A DNA stretch of 64,000 nucleotides from Mallotus nudiflorus (GCA_947683625.1 CANTUR010000043.1:1860001-1924000); one strand, 5' to 3'. Numbered from the stretch's first letter, positions 12,440 to 25,241 are shown. Translations and numbers: made by a program. Notes: a model not told the origin generated them from the sequence alone.

Positions 12440-12849
12440 CATTTTTTCCCCTAACATTTTCCAGTGGAACAAATTTATCCTTAAACAAATTTCTAACTCA
12501 ATTATATTGAAAAATGGTTTTGTTTAAAGAAAAAGCCATCATCTATGTCACATCAGATACTCTACATAAACAAGGGGTAGAATTTGTCCCCATATGACAA
12601 AAAATGTTGACACCATGTTTAAGAGATCATGATTCCAACCTTATATTACTCATATTTTCTTTTTATAATGCTAGAAATTAACCATTTGTACTACTTATTT
12701 TTTTTTAAAATAATACTAGTTGTTTAAAAATAATAATAATAATAAGGGGTAGAATTTTAATATTAATTTTTTGAATTTTTAGTACGATTGAGGTAGAAAT
12801 TTATTCAAGGATAAATCTGTTGGTTGATATAAATATTAGGGTAAAAATG
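12440..12849. mobile_element. Fold-back/MITE-like element in the TAR-like gene promoter
   Basis: The left arm (from about 12440, starting CATTTTTTCCCCTAAC) and the reverse complement of the right arm (ending about 12849, starting CATTTTTACCCTAAT) align over roughly 75 bases. They share the word ATTTATCCTT and a following AAATTTCT. The interior is non-coding. No target duplication was found, so the superfamily is unknown. The right end lies about 180 bases upstream of the ATG of the gene at 13031. Confidence 0.6.
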
Positions 12850-13030
12850 ACCTTTTCCTCCTCTCCATCTTGGTGGTGGTCAACCTCCTCATTATCATTA
12901 TTTCTTGATGAAAAAGAAAGAAAAAAAAAAATCTAAAAAAGGGAATCTTCAAAATCCTTTGGCCATAACTGAAGCGTTGTTGGAATATAACATTAACAGG
13001 AGCTAATTTTTCTTTAAGAGATAGATAGAT

Positions 13031-15250
13031 ATGTCTAAGATACAAAAACAAGATTCAAAATGTAATTATATTCACATGGTCTGTTTATTGTCATCCATAT
13101 TTCTTAATGTTTTATTTATTTCCAATTGGTATTATGTTGATAGTGGTGTATGGAATAGTTTGACTTGGAGCAGCAGAGCAGCAGAAGAAGCTGAGGTTGT
13201 TGCTGCCATCTCATGCTCAGGCCATGGAAGAGTGTTCTTGGATGGGCAGATTCTTGATGGAAATCAATACCCACTTTGTGAATGTAACACTTGCTATGAA
13301 GGTCCTGATTGCTCCCACTTTCTCCCTTCTTGCCCTGCAAATGCTGATGGGTACGTATATAATATACTCTTCTTTCACTTCATCCTTGCATCTGCATGCA
13401 CAAACTATATATATACATATATTTGAGTTTATTTGTGAGCATCAAGCTTCACTTATTCATGAATAAGATCAGCAAATTTCATGGACATTTAAGTTTAATT
13501 ATAGATAACACATCAACTGCTACTACTCAAACCTCAAGAACATTACTAAGTTACTTTTAGTAGTAATATTGTTCCTTTTAATTGATCTCATCTATCAAAA
13601 TGAAAATAACTTTGTTTTACGATAATTAAATTTTAAAGCTTTCAATTTGTATGAAAAATAAAATTTTGTTAATTAATTAGATAATTAAAATTTTGTTTTT
13701 AGTTTCTATTTACACTTACAAAATGTTGTAACATTCAAAATATAATTTTGAAACTTTTAGACATAAAACATGAATAATATGTCATATTTATATTGATTGA
13801 GATTATATTTTATTTTATCTAAGATAATTGTTGACAAGTTTTAACAATTTGTGTAATGTTACAGTGGGGATCCATTATTCTTAGAGCCCTTCTGGATAAA
13901 GAATGCACTTAGCAGTGCAATTGTAGTAGCAGGATGGCATCGAATGAGCTACTCATTTGATGACAAATCTTATATCTCAGCCGAGCTCGAAAGCCACATC
14001 CGAAACCTCCATCATGTTGTAGGAAATGCAGTAACAAAAGGGAAGCACATTGTTTTTGGTGCTGGTTCAATGCAACTCCTTAATGCTGCAGTTCATTCAT
14101 TATCCCCTCATAACTCCTCATCTCCTGCCAGAGTTGTAGCCTCCATCCCTTTTTACCCTGTCAGTACTACTGTACTAGTGTAGTTTCTGCTCATTTCTTG
14201 AATTTACATTGCAGACATTACTGTAATTATATCATTCATGCTGATGTATGATGTTCAAATCCTGACAGGCTTATGAGTTACAGACAGAGTTTTTCCGGTC
14301 AGTGGACTTCAGGTTCGAAGGGGATGCATCCCTGTGGAGAAACAGTTCAGATACAAGTGTAAGTATGATCGAGTTTGTAACTTCACCAAACAACCCTGAT
14401 GCAGCGCTGAACAAGGCAATTCTTCAAGGGTCTAATGCAAAAGCAATCTATGATCATGCGTATTATTGGCCACATTTCACAGCAATTACAACTCCATCAG
14501 ATGAAGATATGATGATATTTTCCCTTTCCAAGCTCACTGGTCATGCTGGCTCCAGATTTGGGTAACTAAGAATAGATCTACCAATTTCTTACAGGATCAG
14601 AGTTGTACTGACCATGTTTGCTTTCCTTGTATGTTTTTCAGGTGGGCAGTGATACAGGATGAGGCTGTCTATCAAAAAATGATGACATATCTTGAACTTA
14701 ATACAATGGGGGTTTCTCGAGACACTCAATTACGAGCCCTGAAGCTTCTGAAAGTAGTCCTTAAAGGAGGAAATGCTATATTTGAATTCGGACACGAGAC
14801 AATGACAAAACGTTGGGAAAGATTGAGCAAGACTATATCCATGTCAACACGCTTCTCCCTCCAGAAAATACCACCCCAATATTGCATATTTTTCAAGAAA
14901 GTCAGAGAAGCTTCACCAGGTAAGAATCTGGAGTTAAAGATTGCAATACTTTTATTAGCAACTAGAGCAGGTTTTAGTTGTTTGAATTCTGTAAGCGAGT
15001 TTTGTAATGAGCATGGAACTGTGTTAAATTCATTTCAGCTTATGGATGGCTGAAGTGTGAAAGAGAAGAAGATAAAGATTGCTATGCAATACTTCAGGAA
15101 GCTAATATCACTGGTCGTAGAGGTAGCAGGTTTTATGTCGAGGATCGGTATGTGCGCCTCAGCCTCCTCAGAGGACAAGATGATTTTGATTTATTGATTC
15201 ACAAGCTAAACCAACTAGTCTCCAAGGAAGATGGTCCCAAAAGCATTTGA
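13031..15250 (+). CDS. Alliinase-type PLP enzyme, tryptophan aminotransferase-related (TAR3/TAR4-like)
   Basis: Five exons: 13031-13350, 13865-14159, 14269-14561, 14642-14919 and 15039-15250. All introns are GT-AG, giving 465 codons. Residues about 15-34 form a hydrophobic segment (signal anchor). Residues about 56-108 are a Cys-rich EGF-like alliinase domain. The rest is the alliinase C-terminal, fold-type I PLP domain. Visible key residues are N247-P248-D249, D267 in a DHAYYWPH block, Schiff-base K293 in SLSKLTGHAGSR, and R301. TAA1/TAR2 relatives convert tryptophan to indole-3-pyruvate in auxin synthesis, whereas alliinases cleave cysteine sulfoxides; which reaction this one performs cannot be told from sequence. 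The EGF-like domain plus membrane anchor favours the TAR3/TAR4 group. No stop or frameshift interrupts it. It is convergent with SOL1. Confidence 0.9.
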
Positions 15251-15872
15251 AGAACGTAATTCACAATCTAAATTTGTGATCCAATGTTCTCTTTTCCCTG
15301 TGAGGGGAAACTCTACATGTGTACATACGAAGTTCATGTCTAAATGACCTGTATGTATCAGCACATTTGGTGGGGGTCATGTCTCATTGACCTGCAGGAC
15401 TTGTATTTCTGTATCATTTCAAGGGGTCATGTCTCATTGACCTGCATTACTTGTATTTCTGTATCATTTGAAGCGGTCTCTTATTGACCTACAGTAAGTA
15501 CTTGTGTGAATTTCCTCTGATTTGGAGTCCAATGTATTATATACAAATAACATTATTGGCAGCATTGCTTCTTTCTTACTTCCCATGCTGCAATTCATGA
15601 TCGTTTAATCATAAGATACGAGACGGAACTACTTACAATAGAAATATGGCAGATTACCCGCTGAGGAAACAATGATTACTCAGAATCATATATTGATGCT
15701 ACATTGCTGTTTATGCCATATCATGAAAGAAATAAAATAGAAAGAAAGTTCCTGAAATGAGAAAGCATGTGCTAATTAGCAGAAGCTTTACAACAGAGGA
15801 GCAAATGACAAACAAGTTTATATTTTTTATCTGATTTATACAACTGGGTTTCTGTAAGTTACAGTGAGTGCC
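15251..15872. other. Convergent intergenic region between two 3' ends
   Basis: This 622 bp interval separates the stops of the TAR-like gene (+) and the SOL1-like gene (-) and must hold both 3' UTRs. Apart from the 50 bp repeats I see nothing distinctive in it. Confidence 0.7.
15373..15510 (+). repeat. 50 bp tandem repeats in the 3' flank of the TAR-like gene
   Basis: Two nearly identical 50 bp units (15373-15422 and 15423-15472) are followed by a partial third (15473 to about 15510). An older degenerate unit may lie at about 15332-15370. The array begins 123 bases after the stop codon, so it probably lies in the 3' UTR or just beyond. Confidence 0.85.
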
Positions 15873-18800
15873 TCATACCGGAATTGACTTTTTTGGTATC
15901 TGTCTATGGTTTACAAGCTTCAATTTCATTCTCCTCACTAATTTAAAGCAGAAGAATGTTAAAATAATAATCAAAATAATATAAATTTCCAAGTGAAAGC
16001 TCCAAAAATTTTCAAGTCCCATCTTGCCATCACAGCTGCATTCATATACACTTTTTAGAGTCCCCCCTGATGTGACTTCTGGATCAAGAATGAAGTCCAC
16101 AGTCATGGCTGCTTCTCCTAACGAGATGCATGTGGTCTTTGATTTATAACCAGGCATCGAGGCCACAACTACAGACATTTTGCAAAGACACCAAAATTAA
16201 CTCTGGAAACACAACAAATATATGAAATAATAATATAATTGAAAACACAAACAGAGAAAATGAGCTTCGATATATGGTGTTTAATTTATTGGTCCAAAAC
16301 TTGTAACCAAAATGCAACACAAGCCAGCCAAATGAAATGTAACCAAAATTTTCATTAAAATTCTCTAAAATTCTTTTAAAAAATAAAAGTTAGTAATTCT
16401 AGGGTCAAAAAATCATTGATGGTAGATTTGAAATATTCAGCAACTATGTTGCACGGATACCAATTAGTAGATGTTTTCCTTTATCCGTATTCCTATTTCC
16501 CCATATCTGTACTACCTAAATACTTTAATTTAGAAGGCAAACACTTCAATAAAGCCATTTTCCCATATCCATATCCCCATTTTTTCGCTGTCTTTGGGCA
16601 ACATAGTTCAGCAATATAGATGTACAGGAGACTGCTTGAATTCAGTGAAGTGTTACTATTTTGTTCACACCATTGAGTATATTGGAATCGGAAAACAAAC
16701 AATTATGCAGTACAACATATTGTAGAATCATGACGGCAAAATGTTAGTATATTATTGAAAAATAGAATGATCTAATTACTGAACAGAATACCATAAGACC
16801 CATGCTCTATTACTTCATGTATAAAGATAAAGATATTTTTAGTGTCTAAACTTTTCAAAATTTAACAATTGAGTGTTTAAACTATTTTTTTTATAACAAT
16901 TAAGTGTTGCAACCTGTAAAAAAATAACAATAAAGTGTTTATAGCAGGTTATATAGAGAAAATGACCAAACAATCTATGACAATAATTTAAATTTTTACA
17001 TTTTCTACTAGAAAACAATAATACCTTTTTCTCTTTTGTAAATCATGATAAATTTACAAAATATATATTTATCAAAATAATCAGCTTCTTCTTTGAAAGA
17101 ATTTGAAGAGTTTTCTTTTTTTTTTTTTTAGCTTTATCAAGATAAATATATTTAAACACACTAATTTTAAAATACTAAAATTTTAATTTAATTAAATTTA
17201 TTAAAAATTGTAAACTAAATAGAAAGAAAGTGAAAAAAAGGAAACAAATAATTGAAAAATTTTAATTTTATATTGTCATTAATTAAAAATTTTGTAAATG
17301 AAGATAGCTAAATTGGTACCTTTAAATATTTTATTTTTTATTAAATAAAAATAATTTTGAGTCAAACTATAAATAAATAAAAATAAAATCATTTTTAACA
17401 AAATTATTTTTATTTAAAAAAACTATATATTATTATTATTATTATTATGCTTTTTTGAATTTAGGGGTAATTAAGTCTTTTAGTTATGAAATAATGTATT
17501 TTGAAGGGCAACTTGTTGGTAACCTGCTATATATACCTAATTGTTATTTTTTTACAGGTTCCCACACTTAATTGTTATAAAAAAAAAAGTTAAAACATTA
17601 AAATTGTCTTTATCCCTAAAAAAAATGATGAATGCTGGGTCAATCCTGTACACATGATTCATGCGATTAGAAATTGTGTCTGCTTCATATTTCAACTTTA
17701 CTTAGTGAAGCAGTTTCAATTGATAAATTCTCATCCTTCCGGTCTTCTATTTTAAATGCCATGAAACATTTGTGTCTTGGCGTGCAAGCAAACACATTGT
17801 TGTCAAACATATGCTACTGGTCAGAAATACAGTAGATTAATCTTTCCATTTGACAGTGTTCATGATCCTTTCAATTACTCGCAACTGTTTTAATTTTTTC
17901 CCTGAATTACTAAACTTCAACCACGAGAAGAAACTTTAAAAAAATTATCTGCACACAATATCTGATACCTTCATATCTTTCTCCAGGGGTAAGCAGGCGA
18001 TGGTAATCAGCTAAGACTCTGCCAGCTTTAACCTGCCAAGAGTTAAGTAGTAGTTAAAAATATGCTTGGTACAAAGCATTACATCAGAACCCAGCTTTCT
18101 CAAGTAACAGAGGAACATATCCTATCCAGAACTGAACTAGATATTAACAATACTAAAACCTTTAAAAGACTTGTGGAAAAGTGACGAAAATAAGAAGCCA
18201 TGCATGGTTGTAAACAAACCGTGTAATTTATTCCCTTGATTTGGATAAAGCCTGGCAGCGGCCTTCCTCTATCAGATGAAAAGATCCTTCCATGTATTCC
18301 TGTCTTTAAGAATATAAGATGTACACGTCAATGATGTGAAATTTCCTAAAAATCAATGACACATATCTTTAAAATTACAAGTTCATCGCATAGGTAAAAT
18401 TTGGTGTGAAATTTTTAAATTCAAATCCATAAATCTAACGTTCCCATACATAATCTAAAATATATATATATTTGCAATAGAAGAATAAATTTATGAGAAG
18501 GATAACACATGTATAGGGATAAAGTCCCCTAAGATGCTTGTGTCTAGATATACAAAAACAAAAGCCGAACTTCCATGACTATAAAAAGGGTTCTCCCACC
18601 ACACTAGAACCTTCAAAATTAGAAGCTCAGCTGATCATAACAAAGCCAAAGAAATCAATTATCAAACCATATCCTACCTTCACAAGGCTCGCTACAAGGT
18701 TTAATAAACTCATCTTATTGTACTCCCAAAGTATAGGAAGCTGTCCATAAATAGAATAAGAGATTAATCAACTAAATAATTACAGGATAAAAGAGAGTAA

Positions 18801-21800
18801 AACGGGAAAGAACAGAGTGCACCGATAATTAAGAGAAACACAGCTTGAATGGAATTCAAACCTCATTAGCATTAGGCCATTTGTTGTCACTAAGCTCCAA
18901 GGTCAACTCAAAACAACCAGCATGTATATAGTTCCAGTCTTGCATTCCACCATAAATTGGGTACCTATAGCCAGCATTGATTTGGTAATGTCTGACAAGT
19001 AAGACGAAGAAAACAAAAAGTGGAACTTCACAGGAAAAATTTAGCAGCCTTAAGTAATATTCCTAACTATATGCACTTCACATCACAATATAAGAAACAT
19101 ATAGTTCAGAATTGCTGTACCAAAATGCTCCATTTGTAATTCCTCCAGGAAATTCTGTGCTCAAAGACATGTTATGGTGAGAGCGGCTATACATGCTTGC
19201 CATGAACCGGAATGTATCATCGTCAGGACATGAATAGTAGTATTTCCTGAAATTGTTTCATATAAGATGAGCTAAGTGCATAGCATAGATGAAAATCCTC
19301 TGAGGTGACTCAGCAAATAACTTAATAGCTTCCATGTATCATATTCAACAGTTTATAGGAAAAAAAAAAAAAAAAAAGAGATGAAAACAATAAATTATGT
19401 GACACTAAAGCAATGCCTGATAACTGAGAACTAGCATCCAGGAGGCTATATGTTCTTTGGCTGTAGAATAACATAATGTGGCTAAATCAGCCCTGCATCT
19501 AATAGAAATGATGTAATTGGTGATGCCTAGGCCACAATAAACAATCATCCTGAAGTATATAAGAGCAACAAAAGGAAAGAATTGCTCCAAACTAAATCAT
19601 GCCAATGGTATAATGCTATAAACAGGATACAAAGAACAAGCCACTAAATATATGAGTATTTAATGGCAAAATGATAAACAAAAGAGCAACAATATGAGCA
19701 CAAATGCAAAGGGGTTTGGTTAGACATGGATCCTTGTTCAGCATTCAGTGTTCCCCAAAAGAGACAAGACAAGACAAGACAACAATACAACTACGAACAA
19801 AAGGCAGGTCATCACATCCAATGGACCCAAGAAAATCTTTTTTTTTTTTTCCCCACATAATAAAATTGTGTTTCACATATATAATTACAAGGACTTAAAA
19901 CTGAATCGCAAAGAAGGATCAGGTACAAATATGAGCAATGGTTTTGAAGGCATGTCACTAATACAGATAATTACCTTTTATCTTCAGTACCATCCCAAGG
20001 ATAATTTGCAACGAGTGCACCCTGTGGATACAAGTAGTCATGATTGAGAAATATCCATTAAGCAATATATAATTCAAGACCCTACACTTATTAACAAACT
20101 ACTAGAGCATGTAAAAACCCAATAAACAAAGTCAGAACACATCTTCTGAATCGGCAGGTATAATCTAAGCAAGTCAATTGAGAACCAAACGACAGGAACA
20201 ACCATTTTTAAGTCAAGAAAAATGCACAAATTTTGGATTTTGCTCGAGCAAAATATCACTTTGTCACTTGGGGCATATCTTGTATGGCAATGAGAAAATG
20301 TGTTGCTTTGCCACATACAAGTACCCTTTGTTATGTTGGTTTGATTTTTATTTTCATCTAAAGAAGAATGTCCTGATAAACTAGAGAGAAAAAATTATTA
20401 CAGGTATCCAGTAGACTCAATTAAACTATTTGAGGAAGCAAAAGAGAACAATTCAACATAGTAGAGAGCACTCCATCTCATAGAATCTTAAAATTGATAG
20501 TATTCTTTTCTACATATGTCTAGAATTAGAAATTAAAAGTTAAAAAGGCAGAGACAACATACATGTGTGCCTAGTGTGTTGCAAAATGATTTTGCAATGC
20601 TAGGATATCCAGAAATGTAAAATGAAAACAAATAATTTGATATCAGATGAGTATGACCTTCATGTACTTCTACTAAGCAAATACCATGAGAAAGATGAAG
20701 CCTTACCCCATGCAAACTGGCAGATGCTGTGAATTCGATCTCTCTTAACCAATTCATAATTGCTCTTGTTTCTGGTTGACGCACATCTATGTCATTATTC
20801 ATAGGAAAGAACTGACAATGTTTTGGTGGACAATAGCGATTTATCATCAGACTTCAAGAAAGGCATAATAGTACAATCAATCAAGTCCAGAAATGAAATC
20901 TTACTAAAGTTCAATCAGTGTATCAAAAAGAGATATTCACTAAAATATCCCATTTTACAAAAAAAAAAATGCGGATTCTATAATATTGAATCTAGACCAC
21001 ATTATTTAATTCAAGCTCTGAATACATTGGGTAAATAAGATGATTTCTGGAGGATTATAAGACCATGGAAATCCATCTTGATACAAATTACAGACTTCAA
21101 TCTTCCTAACGGTGCAGGATTATGCCTGAAACTCTTCAAAAACATATCTGTTAAATTAAAATTTATGGTCAATTCCAAACAAATATTCAACAGTGGTGTG
21201 AATCTCAAACTACTTTCTCCCTTCCTTCCCATTTTCTAGTCTGTCTTCTTTGATAACAATAGGAGTACAAGCAAAGAACTTCCATAAAAAATAATGAAAA
21301 TGATAAATTCCAAAAAACTGAGATAGCCATAAATTTCAAATAAGTGTTCTTAAATTTACACGAGAATCCATGTTACTACAATTCTTAAGTGACCCAAAGT
21401 CTTGTGATTTAAATAAGATAATGCAAACTATAGCAAATCCTGAATGCTAAAACTAATTTCTCAACATACATAGTTTCAATTTTTGCAACTCTCAAATTTG
21501 ATCCAAATTCAATTATGAATAAAATTAAAGTAAAACTAACAACGAGGAGATACCTGATCAGGAAAATCTCTATTTAGATCAATATTGTTTGCATTGCCAC
21601 GTCTCCTCAATGAAAATCCATCAGGATTCATTGATGGAAGAATATGAAGATGAACATTTTCTACTATCAGTTTGGCCTGTAGCAGTACAAACGAAGATTT
21701 CAACAAAAATGCTGATTGTGGTGAAATATTTCAGCGTGTAAAATTACCAACTAGTGTTTACAATAATAGAAAACCATAAAAAAAAAACTATACCATTCGG

Positions 21801-24018
21801 ATTTGATTGCAAAAAGAATTGGGTGAAAAAGCTGATAGTCTAAATAAATGTTTGTAAACCAATGTCTAGCTAGTAAAGAAAAAGCAAATTCTTGATCTAG
21901 TGAAGCAGACAAAAAGGGGCACTAAAAAACATTTGTTAAATGTAATATGGATGGATAGGCATATGGACAAATATTATGTTGCAATTACCAACTGGGATCT
22001 TTTACTGGTATTAAAGTTGGATTCATTTGACACAAGAAAAATAATCCACTATAGTGTTCCTTTCAAAGAACCATGAGTGTACAGGAGAGAGTGAAAAAGT
22101 AGACAATATTTGTAAAAGTTCTAGTTCAACTATAGTCTACAGCAAATACAAGTATCTGAAATTACCACCATGGAGCAACCAAATATCCAAAAAGTTATGA
22201 GCATATTGCTGAAAAGTGAAAACAAAGGAGCAAAGCGATGCTATTATAGAAGTAAAAGAAATAAACTGAAGAAGGCACATGATTCATTTGTAGCATAATG
22301 AAGAGGAAATACCAAGGGATCCTTCTTATAGTTATCACATATCCAATTAGCAAGAACTATCAGAAGTTCACGGCCAACAGGTTCATCTCCATGCACATTT
22401 CCAATATACTGCAAAATAAAGCAATCAGGTACCACACTGAAATGAATATTATGATAAAATAAAGGAATTTACATCAATTCCAAATAAAAGAAACTTCAAT
22501 CTCAATGTTATATTTAATAATCAAGTTATTCAAAGTTATAACAGAAGAGAGAGAAAGAGAGATGACCAACCAATGAAGTCCTTAAATTTTTAACAACTGA
22601 AGGTCCCAACATTTATATTTAATAAAGAAGCATCTATGCCTTTTAACACACCATAACTAAGCCAAAGATGGACAAAGTTCCCTAATGTAGTATCCAATCA
22701 GCATGCAGTATAATATCTGTGTATATTTAATAGCACTTGCAGTTGTTGCCCATAATATCTGTGTTTGACCAATTTGAAATATCTATCAAGGTGCTAGGTG
22801 ATGCATCCAGATTCCAGAATACAAAGCTCATGAACAGCTTTAGCAATTCACATAGCAAAACCAGAAGCAAAGAACTATATTCCTCATTTATATGTTTTCT
22901 CCTTGCCAAAATGTTGCACAATAAACCATATCAACCCGGTAATTATCCTTATCATACTTCAATATAATTAAAAAGAAGAGAAAGGAATTTGATCATTAAG
23001 TTCATATAAACAGCATAGTATTAAAATTAAAGTTTAAAAATTACGATACATCAAAAGAACACAAAATCAGAATGAAAATAAGTAAAATAACGACACAATT
23101 GTACGAACGAGAAAAGGGTCCATGAACCACCTTAAATGCAGGTTCAGGCTCTTCCTCTCCAGGCTTGTCAGAGATCTCAATAACCCACTACAAGTAATAA
23201 AAAAAAAAGGTGAATTCAGAAGGAAACAAATTTTAACCCCAAAAAAAAAAAGAAGAAAAATTAGAGAAAAGAGAGAAAAAGTGAAGGAACTAACATGATA
23301 AGAGAGGAAGGCATTACCAGTGGAACACCATTCACACTCTTTCCAATACTGACATTTACCAATCCCAAGAAAAATCCCTCAAAGAGAGAATTGAAGACCA
23401 AAATAAAAAAAGAGAAAAATTAGCATAATTCAAGCTGAAAATAAAGAATAAAAAAAAAAAAATCAGACTGATATATATATATATATACACACACACTAGT
23501 AAAGAATGATAATCACCTATAAATCCTAGAAATGCTACTGCATCTATTCCCAAATTCCTTGACAGACTTTTCAAGATCAGAGTTAGTCAAATAACCACGC
23601 GCCTTATCAACACTGAACAAAACAGAACCCGCACAAAATTCACCATTACAGTTAATAACCAATCAATCGATCAATCATCAGTATAATAATGATAATTGTA
23701 CCTATCTCGAGAATGATTATTATGATTCTCCTGAACTAGAAACCGCCTGAAGGAGAAGAAGGAGGAGGGTTCTTCATGATTACTACTGCTACCGTTGTTG
23801 ATACCTGTAACAATAAAACAAACACAATTTGATCAACGACCGTTGGAAAGTCAAACAAGGTGAGAAAGTCAACGATAATCTAACCAAATTGGAAAAAAAA
23901 AAAAAAGGGTACCTGAAGAAGGAAGAGAGGAGAGCTCTCCGCCTCTAGAAATGGAGACAGGGAGGAGAGAGGAAGAAACGATGAGAATCAGAACTATCAC
24001 TGAGTACGATTTTTCCAT
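15873..24018 (-). CDS. SOL1: SOL1-type metallocarboxypeptidase (carboxypeptidase D, M14)
   Basis: Fifteen GT-AG exons: 23913-24018, 23702-23804, 23517-23612, 23318-23348, 23131-23187, 22313-22408, 21554-21676, 20707-20811, 19975-20021, 19121-19246, 18862-18964, 18678-18740, 18220-18303, 17969-18032 and 15873-16168. They total exactly 500 codons with the stop, so 499 aa. An N-terminal signal peptide covers residues about 1-25. Zinc ligands are H137 and E140 (HGDEPVGRE) and H238 (SASLHG). The substrate-site block is NRDF at 198-201, and the likely catalytic Glu is E320 in TLELS. A transthyretin-like domain follows (about 350-450), then a C-terminal membrane helix at about 463-480 and a short basic tail. 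In Arabidopsis SOL1 removes C-terminal Arg/Lys from CLE propeptides such as CLE19. No disruption is seen. Upstream is a G-box. Confidence 0.93.
16444..16606. mobile_element. 163 bp hAT-like MITE in SOL1 intron 14
   Basis: Perfect 9 bp terminal inverted repeats, CTATGTTGC and GCAACATAG, are flanked by a perfect 8 bp duplication, TTCAGCAA (16436-16443 and 16607-16614). An 8 bp duplication is the hAT signature. The interior is non-coding. Confidence 0.82.
16826..17614. mobile_element. Fold-back element (MULE/MITE-like) in SOL1 intron 14
   Basis: The left arm (16826-16952) and the reverse complement of the right arm (17520-17614) match over about 95 bases. They start GATAAAGA and share long words such as ATAACAATTAAGTGT, AACCTGTAAAAAAATAACAAT and TAGCAGGTTA. 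The left arm has an extra internal duplication of about 30 bases. The interior is AT-rich and includes a (TTA)n tract near 17430-17450. No clear target duplication was found, so the Mutator-like assignment is tentative. Confidence 0.7.
19761..19782. repeat. (GACAA)n pentanucleotide repeat in SOL1 intron 9
   Basis: About four tandem copies of GACAA inside the intron between exons 9 and 10 of the SOL1-like gene. Confidence 0.75.
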
Positions 24019-25021
24019 TTTTTTGGTTCAGATCTCATCTCATCGCACTGGATTTTTCAAAAAAAAAAAAAAAAAAGAGAAAATTCGAGTGTTGAATCAG
24101 GCAAAGGAAAGGAGAAGGCAGGAAAACGAAGATCGCACTTGAGGTTATGCACGTGACTTGCATGAAAACGACGCCGTTTCTTAAAGAATCAAATTGTGTT
24201 GCAACATTTTATCCGCTTCCTCAGGTTATGAAATGATTATTCAAATTTCGTTAAAAAAAAAAAAGATTATTCAAATACTTGAACTTTGCTAAAAACAATA
24301 ATTATTCATACTTTTCATATGGAATTGAAGTGTTTGGATGATTTTTTTAATTGAAATAAAATTATTTAGACACTTAAATTATATATAAAATATGTATAAG
24401 TAATAATTTTAATAAATAAAAAATGTTAAAATGATTAATGTGTAAGGATATATTAATAATATCTTTTAGCCAGAAAAATTAATAATGTGTTAAATTTATG
24501 AAATCATGTGACCAAAGGGAATTTTGGGAGGTTGGTGGGGGAAAGGAATTTTTGTCATTGAAACACCTCAACTTGTTAAAAATATAACTTTTAAACAATT
24601 TGTCGCCCAAGTAACGAATTGAAGAAGCATGTGTTTTACACGCATCTGACAGGATTTCCACGTAAGCATGACACGTATGAAAAACGAAAAAAAAAAAAGA
24701 AATAAAATAAAATCTAACAAGAACCCTAACCAATTCTTCCTGTATCTATATACCCTACACCTTCCCACACCAAACAATTCTCACTCGATTTTCCTTTCCA
24801 CTCCAATTTCTCTTATTGATTGTATTTTAGCTACAACTTTAGTTTCCATACACAGAACAAAACAACTGCAAGAAAATAGATCCCACTCTTCTTTTTCTCT
24901 TCTCCTTTTCTTCTTCTCACACCCATCAAGTACCCAACCAATAAAATGAAAACTTGAAAATGATTTAATCTTTTCCCTTTCAACACTTGGAAGAAGCTTT
25001 TGTATCTTACAAAAAAATCAA
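24019..25021. other. Divergent spacer between SOL1 and a kinase pseudogene
   Basis: It holds the SOL1 upstream region and, on its right side (about 24730-25020), a TATA-like word and CT-rich stretch resembling the 5' region of the dead kinase gene. Open frames here are low-complexity and not convincing. Confidence 0.6.
24150..24155. promoter_or_regulatory. G-box CACGTG upstream of SOL1
   Basis: A palindromic CACGTG core about 132 bases upstream of the SOL1-like start codon, within the probable proximal promoter or 5' UTR. G-boxes bind bZIP and bHLH factors; function here is inferred only from sequence and position. Confidence 0.45.
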
Positions 25022-25241
25022 ATGGGCTGCACGTTTTCTAGGTTGAATGCGCTTTATGATGCCGTCAATGGACGAGGTGAAGTTTGGATCAATGAAAACT
25101 AGTTCAGGATCATTAAACAACTCAACCAAGGTGGTTTTGCTTATGTTTACCTAGTCAAAGAGGTCCTCACAGACACGTCCTCCGCTATTGCCTCTATGGG
25201 TGGTCTTGTTAAGAAATTCAAAGACAATTCTCATCTTTCCG
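25022..25241 (+). pseudogene. STK16-like protein kinase pseudogene, exon 1 only
   Basis: The exon starts with an N-myristoylation-type MGC and encodes the conserved N-terminus of plant STK16/NAK-type kinases (LNALYDAVNG, a V-W-I-N-E-N block). It then encodes a Gly-rich-loop region reading G-G-F-A-Y-V-Y-L-V-K. Codon 27 is TAG (25100-25102) where the family usually has Arg, and the loop context is changed (L-N-Q-G-G rather than L-G-E-G-G). A donor GT at 25242 ends the exon. A copia element begins 45 bases into the intron at 25287, and no later kinase exon is found in the window. Family recognition is from the exon-1 pattern. Confidence 0.75.

Noticed and set aside
12836..13051. Minus-strand open frame overlapping the TAR-like start
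   Set aside because: Covers the fold-back arm, an A-rich tract and the first exon of the real gene; no recognisable protein.
20074..23574. Multiple small frames on both strands within the SOL1 gene span
   Set aside because: They fall in introns or are shadows of SOL1 exons; the 15-exon minus-strand model explains the region.
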